DNA from: Dryocosmus kuriphilus
Taxonomy: Eukaryota; Arthropoda; Insecta; Hymenoptera; Cynipidae
DNA length: 64,000 nt
Assembly (NCBI GenBank): GCA_038277395.1
Contig: CM076196.1
Span: 96,354,385 to 96,418,384 of the forward strand
Direction of reading: 5' to 3'
The translations under genes and the position numbers were made by a program. Of this stretch, positions 47,333 to 57,359 are shown piece after piece. The notes beneath the pieces are model-generated. The model was not told where the DNA came from. It saw only the letters and a list, made by a program, of their open reading frames with translations, and did not search any database. Numbering within the stretch: the stretch's first letter is position 1; each line of letters opens with the position of its first letter.

Positions 47333-50300
47333 AGATGAAATCACAGAAACACGTTTTCATCTAATGACAAAATTCGAAAAAGATTTATTTCGAATTTTAA
47401 TAGATACAGGTGCCTCACACTCCTATGCAGGAGAGAAATTAATTGAAAAAATTAAAAAAGAAAAATTTAGCATCTTCAAACCGGATTCTAATTGCCTATT
47501 GGTCGCCGACGGCGGGAAAGCCGAAATAATAGGACAGGTTGTCATCCCAATTTTAATAGGGAAGGAAATAAAACACGTACTTTTCAGGTTGGTCCCAAAA
47601 TTAAATTCAGTAGGAATTCTAGGCACAGATATGCTAAAAAGCCTAAAAATGACCCTGGATTACAACACAGAAACTTGGTGGTTACCAGGTAGCCCTCCCA
47701 CGCGTTATTTAATGGAAGCACAACCAAACGCATTACCCCGTCCAATTAAGGAGAACACACTCGAAAAGGAAATTAAACCTGGAAAGGGAGAAAAGGAAAT
47801 TAGAAATAAGACGAATGTAAATAGTAGGTATAAGTTAGAAAATAAGGATGTAAATAAAACCGACAAATTTAAACCGAAGTTCGGAGGTACGATTAACCTC
47901 AAAAGCGGTAGAGAATACGACAAAGCGACACGAAATCGGGAAAATAACGAAATCCCCCTAGTAGTTATAGATCCACAACCTTCCCAAGAAATAAATAAAG
48001 TCCAAATTCCTGTAACAGATCCTGACGAGGATATCCCTAATGTAATAAATATTCCCACGAGCAACAAATTCCAACCTTTAGAAGAAATCCCTACCCAAGA
48101 GACTAGCAACGAGACAAACACCCGAGACTCACCTAGAATTAGAGATAAAAGGAAGAAAAAGAATTCGGATAGAATTGGGAGTAACAAGGATCAGGATAAT
48201 GATAGGAAAAAGGATAGCAGGATCAATAAAAATAATAAAGAACCGGAAAAGGTTAAGGAATTGGTAGAAAAGAAAAACAGAAACCAATGGATAAATTTTA
48301 AAAATAGGGCGATTTTATTAAACAATATAAAGGACAGCCCAGGGAAAATTGAAGAACAGAACTTAAATTCTTCGGAAATTTGCGAGGGTATTGTTGAACT
48401 GAATAATAGTCAACAAATCCAACTAGAAAAATTACTCGAAGATAAAGTAAAAATCTACCAGGGAAAGGAACACAGGGCAACCCATTTAACGGAACACAAA
48501 ATTGATGTTCAGGGGCATGAACCGATAAAGCAGCGGTACTATAATGTAAGTCCAAAAATAAAGGAAGAAATTTATAAAGAGGTGGATAAAATGTTAGAAC
48601 AGGGAATAATAAGGCATTCGCATTCTGATTGGTCGAATCCAATTGCCATGATTAAGAAACCGAACGGAGAATACAGATTTTGCCTAGATTTTCGAAAGGT
48701 TAACAACATAACGAAAAAGGATTTATACCGCATCCCGCTAATGACTGAGATTTTAGACACCCTTAGAGCAGCAAAGTTCATTTCAAAAATCGATTTGAAG
48801 ATGGCTTATCTGCAAATTCCTTTGGAAGAAAAGTCCAAACCGATTACAGCATTTACAGTACCCGGTAAGGGCATGTTTGAGTTTAACAGGATGCCATTTG
48901 GGCTGACAAATGCACCAGCCACTTTCCAAAGGCTTATGGATGAGATAATTACCCCAGACCTTAAGCCTAATGTTTTCTGTTATCTGGACGACATAATTAT
49001 AGTCACGGAAAGTTTTGAGGATCACCTAAAATATTTGAAAATCGTGTTAGATAAATTAAATCAAGCTAGATTAACGATCGGTCCGGATAAATGCGAATTC
49101 GGCTGTTCGGAAATAAGATATTTAGGTTTTAAAGTAAATGAAAAAGGGTTACAAGTAGATAACGACAAAGTGAAACCAATCCTTGACTTTCCGAAACCAA
49201 AAAACGTTAAACAAATCCAGCGAATTATAGGAATGACCAGTTGGTACAGGAAATTTATCCCAAATTTTTCAGAAGTAATGGAACCCCTGATTAGACTATT
49301 AAGAAAAAATAAAGGATGGAATTGGGGACCAGAACAAGACGAGGCTTTCCAGAAAGTAAAGGATCTTCTGACATCAGCACCGATTTTAACTTGCCCGGAT
49401 TTTACACAACCTTTTCAACTAGAGACAGATGCGAACAATACGGGCTTAGGAGCCGTACTTACTCAGAATCTGGAAGGAAAAAATTATGTAATAGGTTACG
49501 CGAGTAGAGCCCTTAACGACGCGGAAACTCGTTATTCGGCCTCGGAAAAGGAGTGCCTAGCCGTGGTATGGGCAATTAGAAAATTTAGACCATACCTCGA
49601 GGGATATAAATTTAAAGTTATTACAGACCATCTCGCGTTAAGGTGGCTCCACAATTTGAAAAACCCCACTGGCAGACTAGCAAGATGGGCGTTGGAACTG
49701 CTCGAGTATGATTACGAAGTCATGTATCGGAAAGGCAGTTCAAATGTAGTGCCAGACGCACTGTCAAGATCGGGAGAAAACGCGAAGTCAATTGCTTTCG
49801 CCTTGTCAAGCAGTGTAGAAAAGCCAAAAGCAGATACAAATGACACGACAGACGAATGGTACTCAGCTAAGATCAGACAAATTAAAAAGAACCCGGAAGA
49901 AAACGAAAAATGGAGAATTAGAGATTCTCAGCTGTACTTTTATAGAACGGATCCCTTAAAATCCACACTATTACCAGACTCTGACCCATGGAAACTCGTC
50001 GTACCAAAAAAGTTACGAGACCAAGTTCTTAAAGAAAATCACGACAGGACACAAGCAGGACATTTAGGTTCCGAAAAAAAAACACACGCGAGAATTTCCG
50101 AGTACTACTTCTGGCCAGGGATGTATTCGGAAATAATCAAATATGTTAAAAACTGTACGGTATGTCAAAGAACGAAACCGAGTAACCACGTGAAAATAGG
50201 GTTAATGGGAAAAAGAATCATAGAAGAACCGTGGACCATGGTTGCTGCAGACATCATGGGCCCGCTACCAACACCAAAAAAGGGAAAAAATCAGTATATT

Positions 50301-51103
50301 TTAGTTTTCGTTGATATTTTCACTAAATGGGTGGAAATTATCCCAATCAAAAAGGCAAACGGAACTACAATAGAGTCAGAATTCCATAAACGTGTCATTT
50401 CTCGTTGGGGGACACCGCGGATCCTCCACACAGACAACGGAACGGAATTCATAAATAAAACTATCCGCGAATTAACGGAAAAATTCGGAATCAGACACTC
50501 CAAAACACCGAAGTATTACCCCCAAGCGAACCCAACCGAAAGGTACAATAGAACGATTAAGCAAATAATCAAAGCTTATCTAGAAAACGATCATTCTACA
50601 TGGGACGAAAATATAGATGATCTACAATTCGCGATTAATACGAGTAAAAAATCAACGACACAATTCACCCAGCGTTTTTAAATCTAGGTCGCGAACTAGA
50701 ACCACTCCAGTCGTTGAAAAAAGAACTGGAATCAGATAACGAAATTGAATTCCAAAGTGTAGATAAATGGACAGATAGGTTAAGACGTCTACAGGTAATA
50801 AAGGAAGAAGTCCAGAATAATCTGGATAAAGCTAACGATAAACAGGCTACCAGGTACAACTTAAGGAGAAGGGAAATAGAATACCAAAAAGGAGATAAGG
50901 TATTAAAAAGGGTAACAAAACTGTCTAATAAAGCAGATAAAAAGGCAGGGAAACTTTTTGACCAATATGAAGGCCCATTTATAATTAAGAAAAAGGTATC
51001 TCCTACGATTTATGAGTTAAAAAACCTTAAAGGAAAAAACATAGGGGAATACAATATCAACGACTTAAAAATAGAAACCGTAGATAATAATAATAAAGTA
51101 TGA
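47226..51103 (+). CDS. Pol polyprotein of the young gypsy element, one frameshift
   Basis: Protease (LIDTGASHSYAG; GILGTDML), a long charged spacer (about 47700-48400), reverse transcriptase (YRFCLDFRKVNNITKKD, VFCYLDDIIIV at 48981), RNase H (FQLETDANNTGLGAVL, then TRYSASEKECLAVVWAI), then integrase with HHCC finger (H..H, then NCTVCQRTK) and catalytic VAADIMGPL, HTDNGTEF (Asp at 50433) and NPTERYN (Glu at 50538, 34 residues between). Near 50671 one C appears missing (ACCCAGCG where ACCCCAGCG would keep frame), so the first frame stops at 50681. The integrase C-terminal part continues in the next frame to 51103. Reading of pol needs the frameshift at 47256. Confidence 0.9.
47256..47303 (+). 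promoter_or_regulatory. -1 ribosomal frameshift signal between gag and pol
   Basis: The heptamer G GGA AAC (47256-47262) is aligned with the zinc-knuckle frame. After a 10-nt spacer, a stem GGTATTAGG/CCTACTACC (8 of 9 paired) closes a 13-nt loop (47273-47303). The gag frame stops at 47278-47280, and a -1 shift at the heptamer enters the pol frame. The heptamer is the same type used by some retroviruses. Confidence 0.75.
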
Positions 51104-51132
51104 GTAATAGACTTAGAATTTTTTCTTTAACA

Positions 51133-51523
51133 GGAATTTAGAAAAAAAATGGAGGATAACTGGGAAACCAAATTAGAAGAGTCAATCTCAGTTCTGGAAA
51201 GCAAGGTTGGGGAAATCCAAGACGGACTCCAATGCCGATTTTGTAAAAAATTAATACCTAAAATTATTTACGTTATACATGATTCATTCTGTAATGACAG
51301 ACCATACAGGTTAAAAAATAACTTCACGACTCCAGACCCTGAAAGACAGACTTATATACAGGGGGAGTGGGAACTTATTAATAAGAAGATAAGGAAACTC
51401 TTGAATATTAAAATACTGGAAAAAGGTAATACAAGGGATAGGGAGGAAGAATACGAAATAGAAATAAACTTAGACCAGGAAACCATAATGGAACTGGATA
51501 AGGAATTCGCGTTAGGACAATAG
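51133..51523 (+). CDS. Accessory ORF 3, C2HC finger protein
   Basis: A 124-residue ORF from ATG 51149, 45 bases after the pol stop. TTTTTCTTTAACAG, a good splice acceptor, ends at 51133. The N-terminal helix (WETKLEESISVLESKVGEIQ) is followed by CRFCKKLIPKIIYVIHDSFC, a C-x2-C-x11-H-x3-C pattern, and an acidic, helix-rich C-terminus. I do not recognise the family. Position matches that of env in other gypsy elements, but there is no signal peptide or membrane segment. Confidence 0.65.
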
Positions 51524-51705
51524 GTTTAAAGATAGTAGGATAAGGCATTCAAAGTTCTGAAGTAATTAATTTTTTTTTTCAATAACACATAATTATGGCA
51601 ATAAGGTGATGAATGTATATGGCATGTGACTTAGACTAACTCCAACTCCAGAACATAAAGACAACTCCAAGACAGTTTAGAACAGAGACAGATATCCTTG
51701 TTTCA

Positions 51706-52420
51706 GAATGCAGGGACCTACGTGCAGTTTTTGCCAGAAGAGGTTGGAAGGGGGTGAGACCCGGGACACACACATGGCCAAGTGCAAGGGCCTAAAATGG
51801 CTGGGCCTGAGGCAGACAGGCGTGAGGGAGAAGATATCCCCTACCGCCCTCACCGCCACGTGCGAGAAATGCTCCAGGCCCGGCCACTGGAGTCCACAAC
51901 GAGGAAACTATCCCTGAAACCACCACAGACATCGGAATCACCGGGAATCGCACAACCACAAACGTCTCGTCCAAAGGAGGAACCAGAAGATACTTCACCA
52001 CTTCAGGAGGAGCTCCTCCGGGAAAAACTCTTCGCTCTCTCCCTCGAATTCGAGAAGAGAGCGAGGGAACACTCGGAGGAGTTCAAAGAGGAATTTGAAA
52101 GAAGAAGGGAAGATCTAAGAAGGGGAATGAAACAGGAAATGAGGGAAAGGGAGGAAAGGCTGGAATGGGAGAGGACGGAGAATGTGAGGAGATTCAGGGA
52201 GTTGAGAAGGATACAGGAGATGGAAAGGGAGGCAGAGAGGGAGAGGGTGGAAAAGGAGGCAGCGGAGGAGGACGCGAGGGTAGCGGAAGAATGGAAAACC
52301 CTAAGGAGAAGAAGGCGAGAAGAGTGGGAAGAATATCGAAGGGAGCTACAGACCAGAAGAAACACTTGCCAGCTGGTAGCAGCCATGGCAATGATTATCA
52401 TTATATTTAAGAACATGTAA
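51706..52420 (+). CDS. Accessory ORF 4, zinc module plus coiled coil
   Basis: ATG 51708 comes directly after a splice acceptor (CCTTGTTTCAG, end 51706). The first frame encodes CSFCQKRLEGGETRDTHMAKC (C-x2-C-x13-H-x3-C) and then TCEKCSRPGHWSPQRGN, stopping at 51917. The overlapping -1 frame carries on with KLSLKPPQTSE, a long Glu/Arg-rich coiled coil, and a hydrophobic tail (CQLVAAMAMIIIIF) ending at 52420. Either a -1 shift near the GGA AAC codons at about 51905 joins them, or this copy has lost a base. The hydrophobic tail could be a membrane anchor. Family unknown. Confidence 0.6.
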
Positions 52421-52447
52421 ATCAAACTTAAAAGGGAATCACAGAAT

Positions 52448-52464
52448 TTTTTTTTTTTTTTTTT
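52448..52464. repeat. Poly-T tract
   Basis: About 17 T in the 3' untranslated part of the LTR element. Confidence 0.9.
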
Positions 52465-52514
52465 CTTCTTTTTCTTCATCTTTCTGGCCTCAGGGTATAA
52501 ACGCGAACCCCAGT

Positions 52515-52527
52515 AAGGGGGGGGGGG
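52515..52527 (+). promoter_or_regulatory. Polypurine tract of the LTR element
   Basis: AA followed by 11 G lies directly before the 3' LTR (TGTAATAG). This is where plus-strand DNA synthesis is primed in LTR elements. Confidence 0.8.
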
Positions 52528-52998
52528 TGTAATAGAAATATACAGGCTTCTCGGGTGAGAGGTCTGGGCCGAGCCCGTCCGAGAACCCACGACGGGTCCC
52601 GAACGGAGGAGAAGGCGGCGGACCTCGCCACTCGAGAAATAGGCAGTCGCTCGTTGGTCTCCGACCCATAGTCTCTCGTTAGCACATATGCTAGGCCGAA
52701 GTATCCTGGTAACTCTCAAGCTAGTTAGTATTTTCGCGTGGTGTCAACGCCGGTCTCAGGCTGACCCCACTGTTGGTAACTGGCCGCATCCTTCAAAGGC
52801 CATACATTGTCTCTACATCGCTGCCTTATTAAAACTAATTCACGTTGGGCTGATTGATGCCCCCTTTTGTCGCCAAATCTACGCTAAGCAGAATATACGT
52901 AAGTTTTCTTTTGTAGCTGCTCTGTGCATTTTTATTGTGTTCTACCTTCTCTCGGCGTCCACATCCTTATCCCATCCTCGGTTTACCTCATGCTCTAA
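52528..52998 (+). repeat. 3' LTR
   Basis: Same 471 bp as the 5' LTR by eye; ends CTCTAA, followed by the AAACG duplication and the second half of the host transposase gene. Confidence 0.95.
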
Positions 52999-54710
52999 AA
53001 ACGTCTCTTGGATATAAAAGAATTTGATTTAATTATGAAAGTTGGAGATCGTGTGAAACCAATTGTTATTATATCTGCTGATGGAGGATCGGATGAAAAT
53101 CCTCGGTAAAAAAAATATGATTTTTTCACAAATTTCGCTAATAAATTTTTGTATACATTGCGCAATGTTTCAATTAATTGAAAAAAAATGAAATTGTGGT
53201 CTTTTGCTGTTAATATTTTATAGGTACCCGAAAGTTATTGCACATGCAATTGAGCGCTTCATAGAATTTGATTTGGATGCCATATATATCGTCACCAATG
53301 CACCAGGTCGCAGTGCATTCAATCGTGTAGAAAGAAGGATGGCCCCACTTAGTAGCCAAATTGCAGGGGTTATTCTTTGTCATGATGCTTACGGTACTCA
53401 TCTTGATAGCGCTGGCAAAACCATCGATGAAGACCTAGAACGAAAAAATTTTACCAAAATTGGAGAAACTTTGGCCAGTATCTGGAGTGAGATGGTAATA
53501 GACACGTACCCCGTAATTGCCGAGTACAAAAATCATAGCATTAACCCTCAACCTCCAGATGTGAAGGACGATTGGTATGCAACTTATGTACGTGAATCGC
53601 AATATTTTTTGCAGGTATTTTGTAGGAAAAATAATTTAATTTCTATTTATTCATTTTCAATGGAATACGATTTATTAAAATACCTGCCTATACTCTTTGA
53701 TTACAGATTGCCAAATGTAATAACGCTGAATGCTGTAAGCCTATGCGAAGTAATCTACGCAATATTTTACCAAGTGGTTTCTTTCCACCTCCTTGTCGTG
53801 TAAAGCAAAGTGAAGAACTAGATGGATCTCTAGTAACTGGAGATCCCAGTGACGAAAAAGATGATACAAAATTCTTGCCTCTTTTCGAAAGATTGGTTCT
53901 TCATCTTCCAAAAATCCCCGGCCTTGAAGTCTATACTCAAATGCCGTATGACTACTACTCTCCGACAGTACAGTTGCAATTAAGCAGCAGAGTATGCTAC
54001 ATGTGGACATTATTTTGCCACTAAAAAGGGAGCGACCTCACACATGAAGGCCATTGGACACTCTGCACGATCTTTAAAGGCAGTGAAACCTGTACGTATA
54101 GAGGCGCAGCGCGGTCAAGAAATGTTATGCATCTTATTCAATGAGAAATCGGGAGAAGATGCAGAGTGGGTAGAAAAACAAGACCTGGATATTCAAAGAG
54201 AAGACTACCCTATTGCTTTCAGGACGAGATCATCTCAGCACTCGATGCGTTCGTTTCCAGTACTGAAGTCGCCAACGGATTGGCTTACAAATCAGTGGAC
54301 AACTGACTAAAATAGCATATGGGAGTATAGAGCGATTGTTTTAATACAAACTTGTTTAAGTTTGAATATTAATTTTTATACGCGAAGAGATTTTTTACTA
54401 TATATATATATATAATATAATAGATAGAAACGTTCATATGTGATTTCTCGCCAAAGAGGTATTTAAAAAAATAACAAAATGTTATATTTCATGTAATTTT
54501 TTAATCTCTCCTTTATAGTAATAAATGTTCGTTTGAAAAGAGTCGATGTTTTTATATTGTCTCACACGAAAACATTAAAAAAAAATTATTTGAAAAAAAT
54601 TACGTAAGATAAGGGGGGGGGGGGGGGTTTAAAACTTACGGACCCTTACAGAGGGGGGTGCGTGTGTCAAAATTCCAGAAAAAAGCCTTACGTAATTTAA
54701 GAACGGCCCC

Positions 54711-55914
54711 TCTCAGCCGGAATGGAAAGACAGGTAGAATGTAGTCCAGTAGCCAGCCGGTTAAGGTCAAAGGGGGTATCTCCTACGCGGCAGCCCAAGC
54801 AAGACTGTGATAAACCTGCCGAGAGTGAGGCCCCGGATGCCGACATGGGAGGAGCGCCTAGTGAGGACGCTTACTCTGACCCCCCCCCCCCCCCCCCGTA
54901 CAACGGAATCGATTTAGTATGTTGCCAAGTCTCGACATCCCCCCTATCACAAATAGGTATAGTTAAATAACCAGGAGGGATTTATATGACCCTTCCGATA
55001 ATGTGGAGGATCATATAAAAGGGAGTGACGCCTCGGTTGGCGTCGCTCCAAAGAGACAGCCCATGCATCTGGACAAAAACAACATAATGGTGTATTTCAG
55101 TCCGCCAGCGGGCACCAGCGATTCGGAAACAGACGATGAAGAGAGGGAGCAGGGAGACGAGGGCGGTTTACCAAAGGACTTCGCACAGGAAGCGCAAAAG
55201 TCTTTTGCAAGATTCAATCAATCCCTAGCAGAGTATGGTTCGTTTGCCGAGCAACAGTCTCTATACTGGGATCATGAATTTCCGAAACTGGTAGAGGAGG
55301 GAGGAAATACATCTTCCTCGGCAGGATCCGAGAATGAAGCCCCAGTGTTTGATAATGATACGGAACCACTAATTGATAAGGTAATAAAAGAGATTCAGGA
55401 AATTTCTTCGCCCCTCGATCAGGAGGAAATAGGGAAAGCAAGAGGAGGAGCAATAGAGAACCAGATTAAAAGGACAGAAGGTCCCGCTAACACCAACCTA
55501 CTAACAGGCAATGCCCCTGGAACAGTTAAGGAAGGTAGGGGGCCGAGGTGCGGGGTTATCTTCGCTACCCCCATATCCACCCAAGTCCCCACTACCAGGT
55601 CCACCCCACATCCACCCCAAATTACCACCGACCAACCCGGGATTACTGATCAGTACGAGGAAGAGGAACAGGAAGATTCACACCACAGTCAAAGTGAGGA
55701 AGTATCCAATCAAAATTTGCACGCAACTGAACAATTGATACACCGTAAGGTAACCCAACCCTCAGATCACACCGTCGATGCGACTTGCTCAACCTCCACC
55801 CTTAACCTAGATATGCCTTATGTAGAAGAGCCACTACACCTCGGGGAAGGACCTACTGATGGTCCAACCTACCGAGATATAGCAACACGGCTCGACGTAT
55901 TGAAAACTAGTAGA
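54711..55914 (+). other. Pol linker of env-bearing gypsy element, right half
   Basis: Continues from 40994. It is low-complexity and acidic: EQGDEGG, EEEEQEDSHHSQSEE, many Ser/Thr/Pro. A run of 18 C (54880-54897) falls where the frame changes, so slippage there may cause the break. With the left half, about 540 residues lie between RNase H and the macro-like region, much more than in standard gypsy pol. Confidence 0.7.
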
Positions 55915-56340
55915 GAGTACTTGACTTACACCAAGGATTATTATGTTCACTTCATCTCCGCAGATTGTGAACAGATAACCACCGTTGCAAAACTCCTTAT
56001 AACAATTGGGGGTATCGACCTAACGAAAATGCGGGACAAAAATCCAAAACCTAGGCAGATCTTAGTAACTCGACGAGGTTAACATAATATTTACACAGTG
56101 ATACTTAAAACCAAACATTCCGAAGTGATAACAGAAACAAACCTGGAAACAAGTCTAGAGAACCTATTGATTGCCCTAAGAGCCGACAAGGTAACGCATT
56201 TTCGAATTCCACGATATGTGGATTTCTGTGACGAGCTCCCAAATACATGTTTCATAGCAACATTAACATGCGTTTTTGGAGGAACGGGAATTAGCATCAC
56301 TGTCTGTTACGGCAGAATCGAAATTCCGCTAGAAGAAAAC
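55915..56340 (+). pseudogene. Macro-domain-like segment of pol
   Basis: YYVHFISADCEQITTVAKLL, IDLTKM, QILVTRRG, NIYTVILKTKHSEV, LETSLENLLIALRADKV, FRIPRYVDF and GGTGISITVCYG follow the order of a macro (ADP-ribose-binding) domain of the Poa1/C6orf130 kind: HCISxD, an Ala-Lys helix, a G-x-IY-L-TK strand, a helix of Leu-Leu, an iPr strand and a final ItVcY strand. A TAA at 56080 is the only break. The domain call is my inference from pattern memory. Integrase follows directly. Confidence 0.55.
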
Positions 56341-57359
56341 AGGCAGCAGATAACTGCTGAAAACCACACCAGCTTGTTAAGCAGTCATAAAGGTGTCACA
56401 AAGACTTACAGACGGAAAAGAGAACGGTTCACTTGGCCCAAACTAAGGGACGAGGTAATAGAATTCATTCGGAAATGCCCCCAATGCGTCGAGAGAAGAT
56501 AACCCGAATAAAAGCTACGGAGCCTATGCTCATCACGGATACTCCGCTGGACACTTTTGATAAAGTATCCTTAGATACTGTGGGGATATTACCCACCACC
56601 CCAGATGGCAATCGGCACATTTTAACAATGCAAGACCACCTGAGTAAATATTGTGTATAGCCGTAGCCATACCAAATCTAAAAGCGAGTACAATAGCTCA
56701 TGCGATGGACATGAACTTGTCCTCGGTCTATGGTGCCCCACGATGCGTGCTAACGGATAGAGGAACTTCCTTCATTAGCAAGATTTTACATCAACTGTCC
56801 AAGATTTTTAGGGTACAACAAGTGACAACGTCAGCGTATAGACCACAAACCAACGGAGCTCTAGAACGAAGTCACACTAATATTGTGGAACATGTGAAAA
56901 TGTATGCTAACAACTACAGCGACTCGAATCGGCTCTTACCCTACGCGACGTTTGCATACAACACTTCTGTGCACGAGGCAACGAATTTCGCCCCTTATGA
57001 AATCAGCTAGACCCCCATCCGCCTTTCCCGATAAGCGGAAGCTAGAAACCTACGACTCATATCTCCAAGAACTAATTACCCATATGCACGAGATTCATAT
57101 AAAAGCAACGAGAAATTTAATTAAGGCAAAAGCAAGGTCCAAGGAATACTATGGTAAAAAAGCAAAACCACTCGCAGTCTCCGTAGGTGATTTCGTGCGC
57201 ATTCGTAAAAAATTGCGCTCGGGGAAATTTGACAAATACTACGGGGAAGAATTGTATAAGGTAGTGGGGCTATCGGATCGAAGTAACGTGAGTTTAGAAG
57301 CTAGTGACGGCACTAGATGCTCAAAACACGCAGACAAATTAAAATTGGCGCACTCATGA
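56341..57359 (+). pseudogene. Integrase of the env-bearing gypsy element
   Basis: Zinc-binding HHCC (HTSLLSSHKGVTKTYRRKRE, KCPQC), catalytic core (KVSLDTVGILPT; CVLTDRGTSF; QTNGALERSH) and a C-terminal part (TYDSYLQELITH, SVGDFVRIRKKL) are present in three frames, shifted near 56495, 56655 and 57010. The order is that of errantivirus-type integrase. It ends with TGA at 57357. Confidence 0.85.

Larger units (their letters stand above)
43237..52998 (+). mobile_element. Young Ty3/gypsy LTR retrotransposon with extra 3' ORFs
   Basis: Two 471-bp LTRs (43237-43707, 52528-52998), which I read as identical, enclose gag, pol and two accessory ORFs. AAACG lies on both sides as a 5-bp target duplication (43232-43236, 52999-53003), with a primer-binding-like TGGCGCC after the left LTR and a G-rich polypurine tract before the right one. 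Only two one-base lesions are evident in gag and pol. It is the youngest layer of the nest. Confidence 0.95.
41355..54310 (+). pseudogene. Large transposase-like gene, split by an LTR element
   Basis: Order of parts: an N-terminal piece (ATG 41355; DFYIKFYKSMKLAFPNLRPE, frameshift near 41440, then YIDKRIGEYNIKGAKKTSD); an intron 41590-42132; a Ser-rich part with TAG at 42308; the conserved core to 43236 (GRPRIEVDQPEILKAI, then AAAHDRR, EGKRHVVTVPV, FISQDDKARVPIGMTA and LPDHDWVIAERHKLIPSVYA). The LTR element interrupts Phe-Lys-Arg here. From 53004 follow VIISADGGSDENPR, a short intron, NAPGRSAFNRVERRMAPLS and AGKTIDEDLERKNF, another intron, then a C2H2-like finger with a frameshift near 54003 and the end at 54310. 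Conserved Asp residues (QDDKA, ADGG) could be catalytic. I remember this protein type from Hydra and aphid genomes, but its superfamily is uncertain to me. Confidence 0.8.
40995..54710 (+). mobile_element. DNA transposon with GGGGCCGT termini, unassigned superfamily
   Basis: The left end is GGGGCCGTCCTTAAATTACG; the right end is the complement of GGGGCCGTTCTTAAATTACG, followed by GTAAGG in both. TCT flanks both sides (40992-40994, 54711-54713). Removing the LTR element inside (43237-53003) leaves about 3.95 kb with one gene. G-runs of 19 and 15 bases lie near the two ends, both on the plus strand. The 3-bp duplication and terminal sequence may point to a known superfamily, but I cannot name it safely. 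Confidence 0.85.

Noticed and set aside
47705..48187. 160-residue minus-strand ORF
   Set aside because: Shadow of the pol frame on the other strand.
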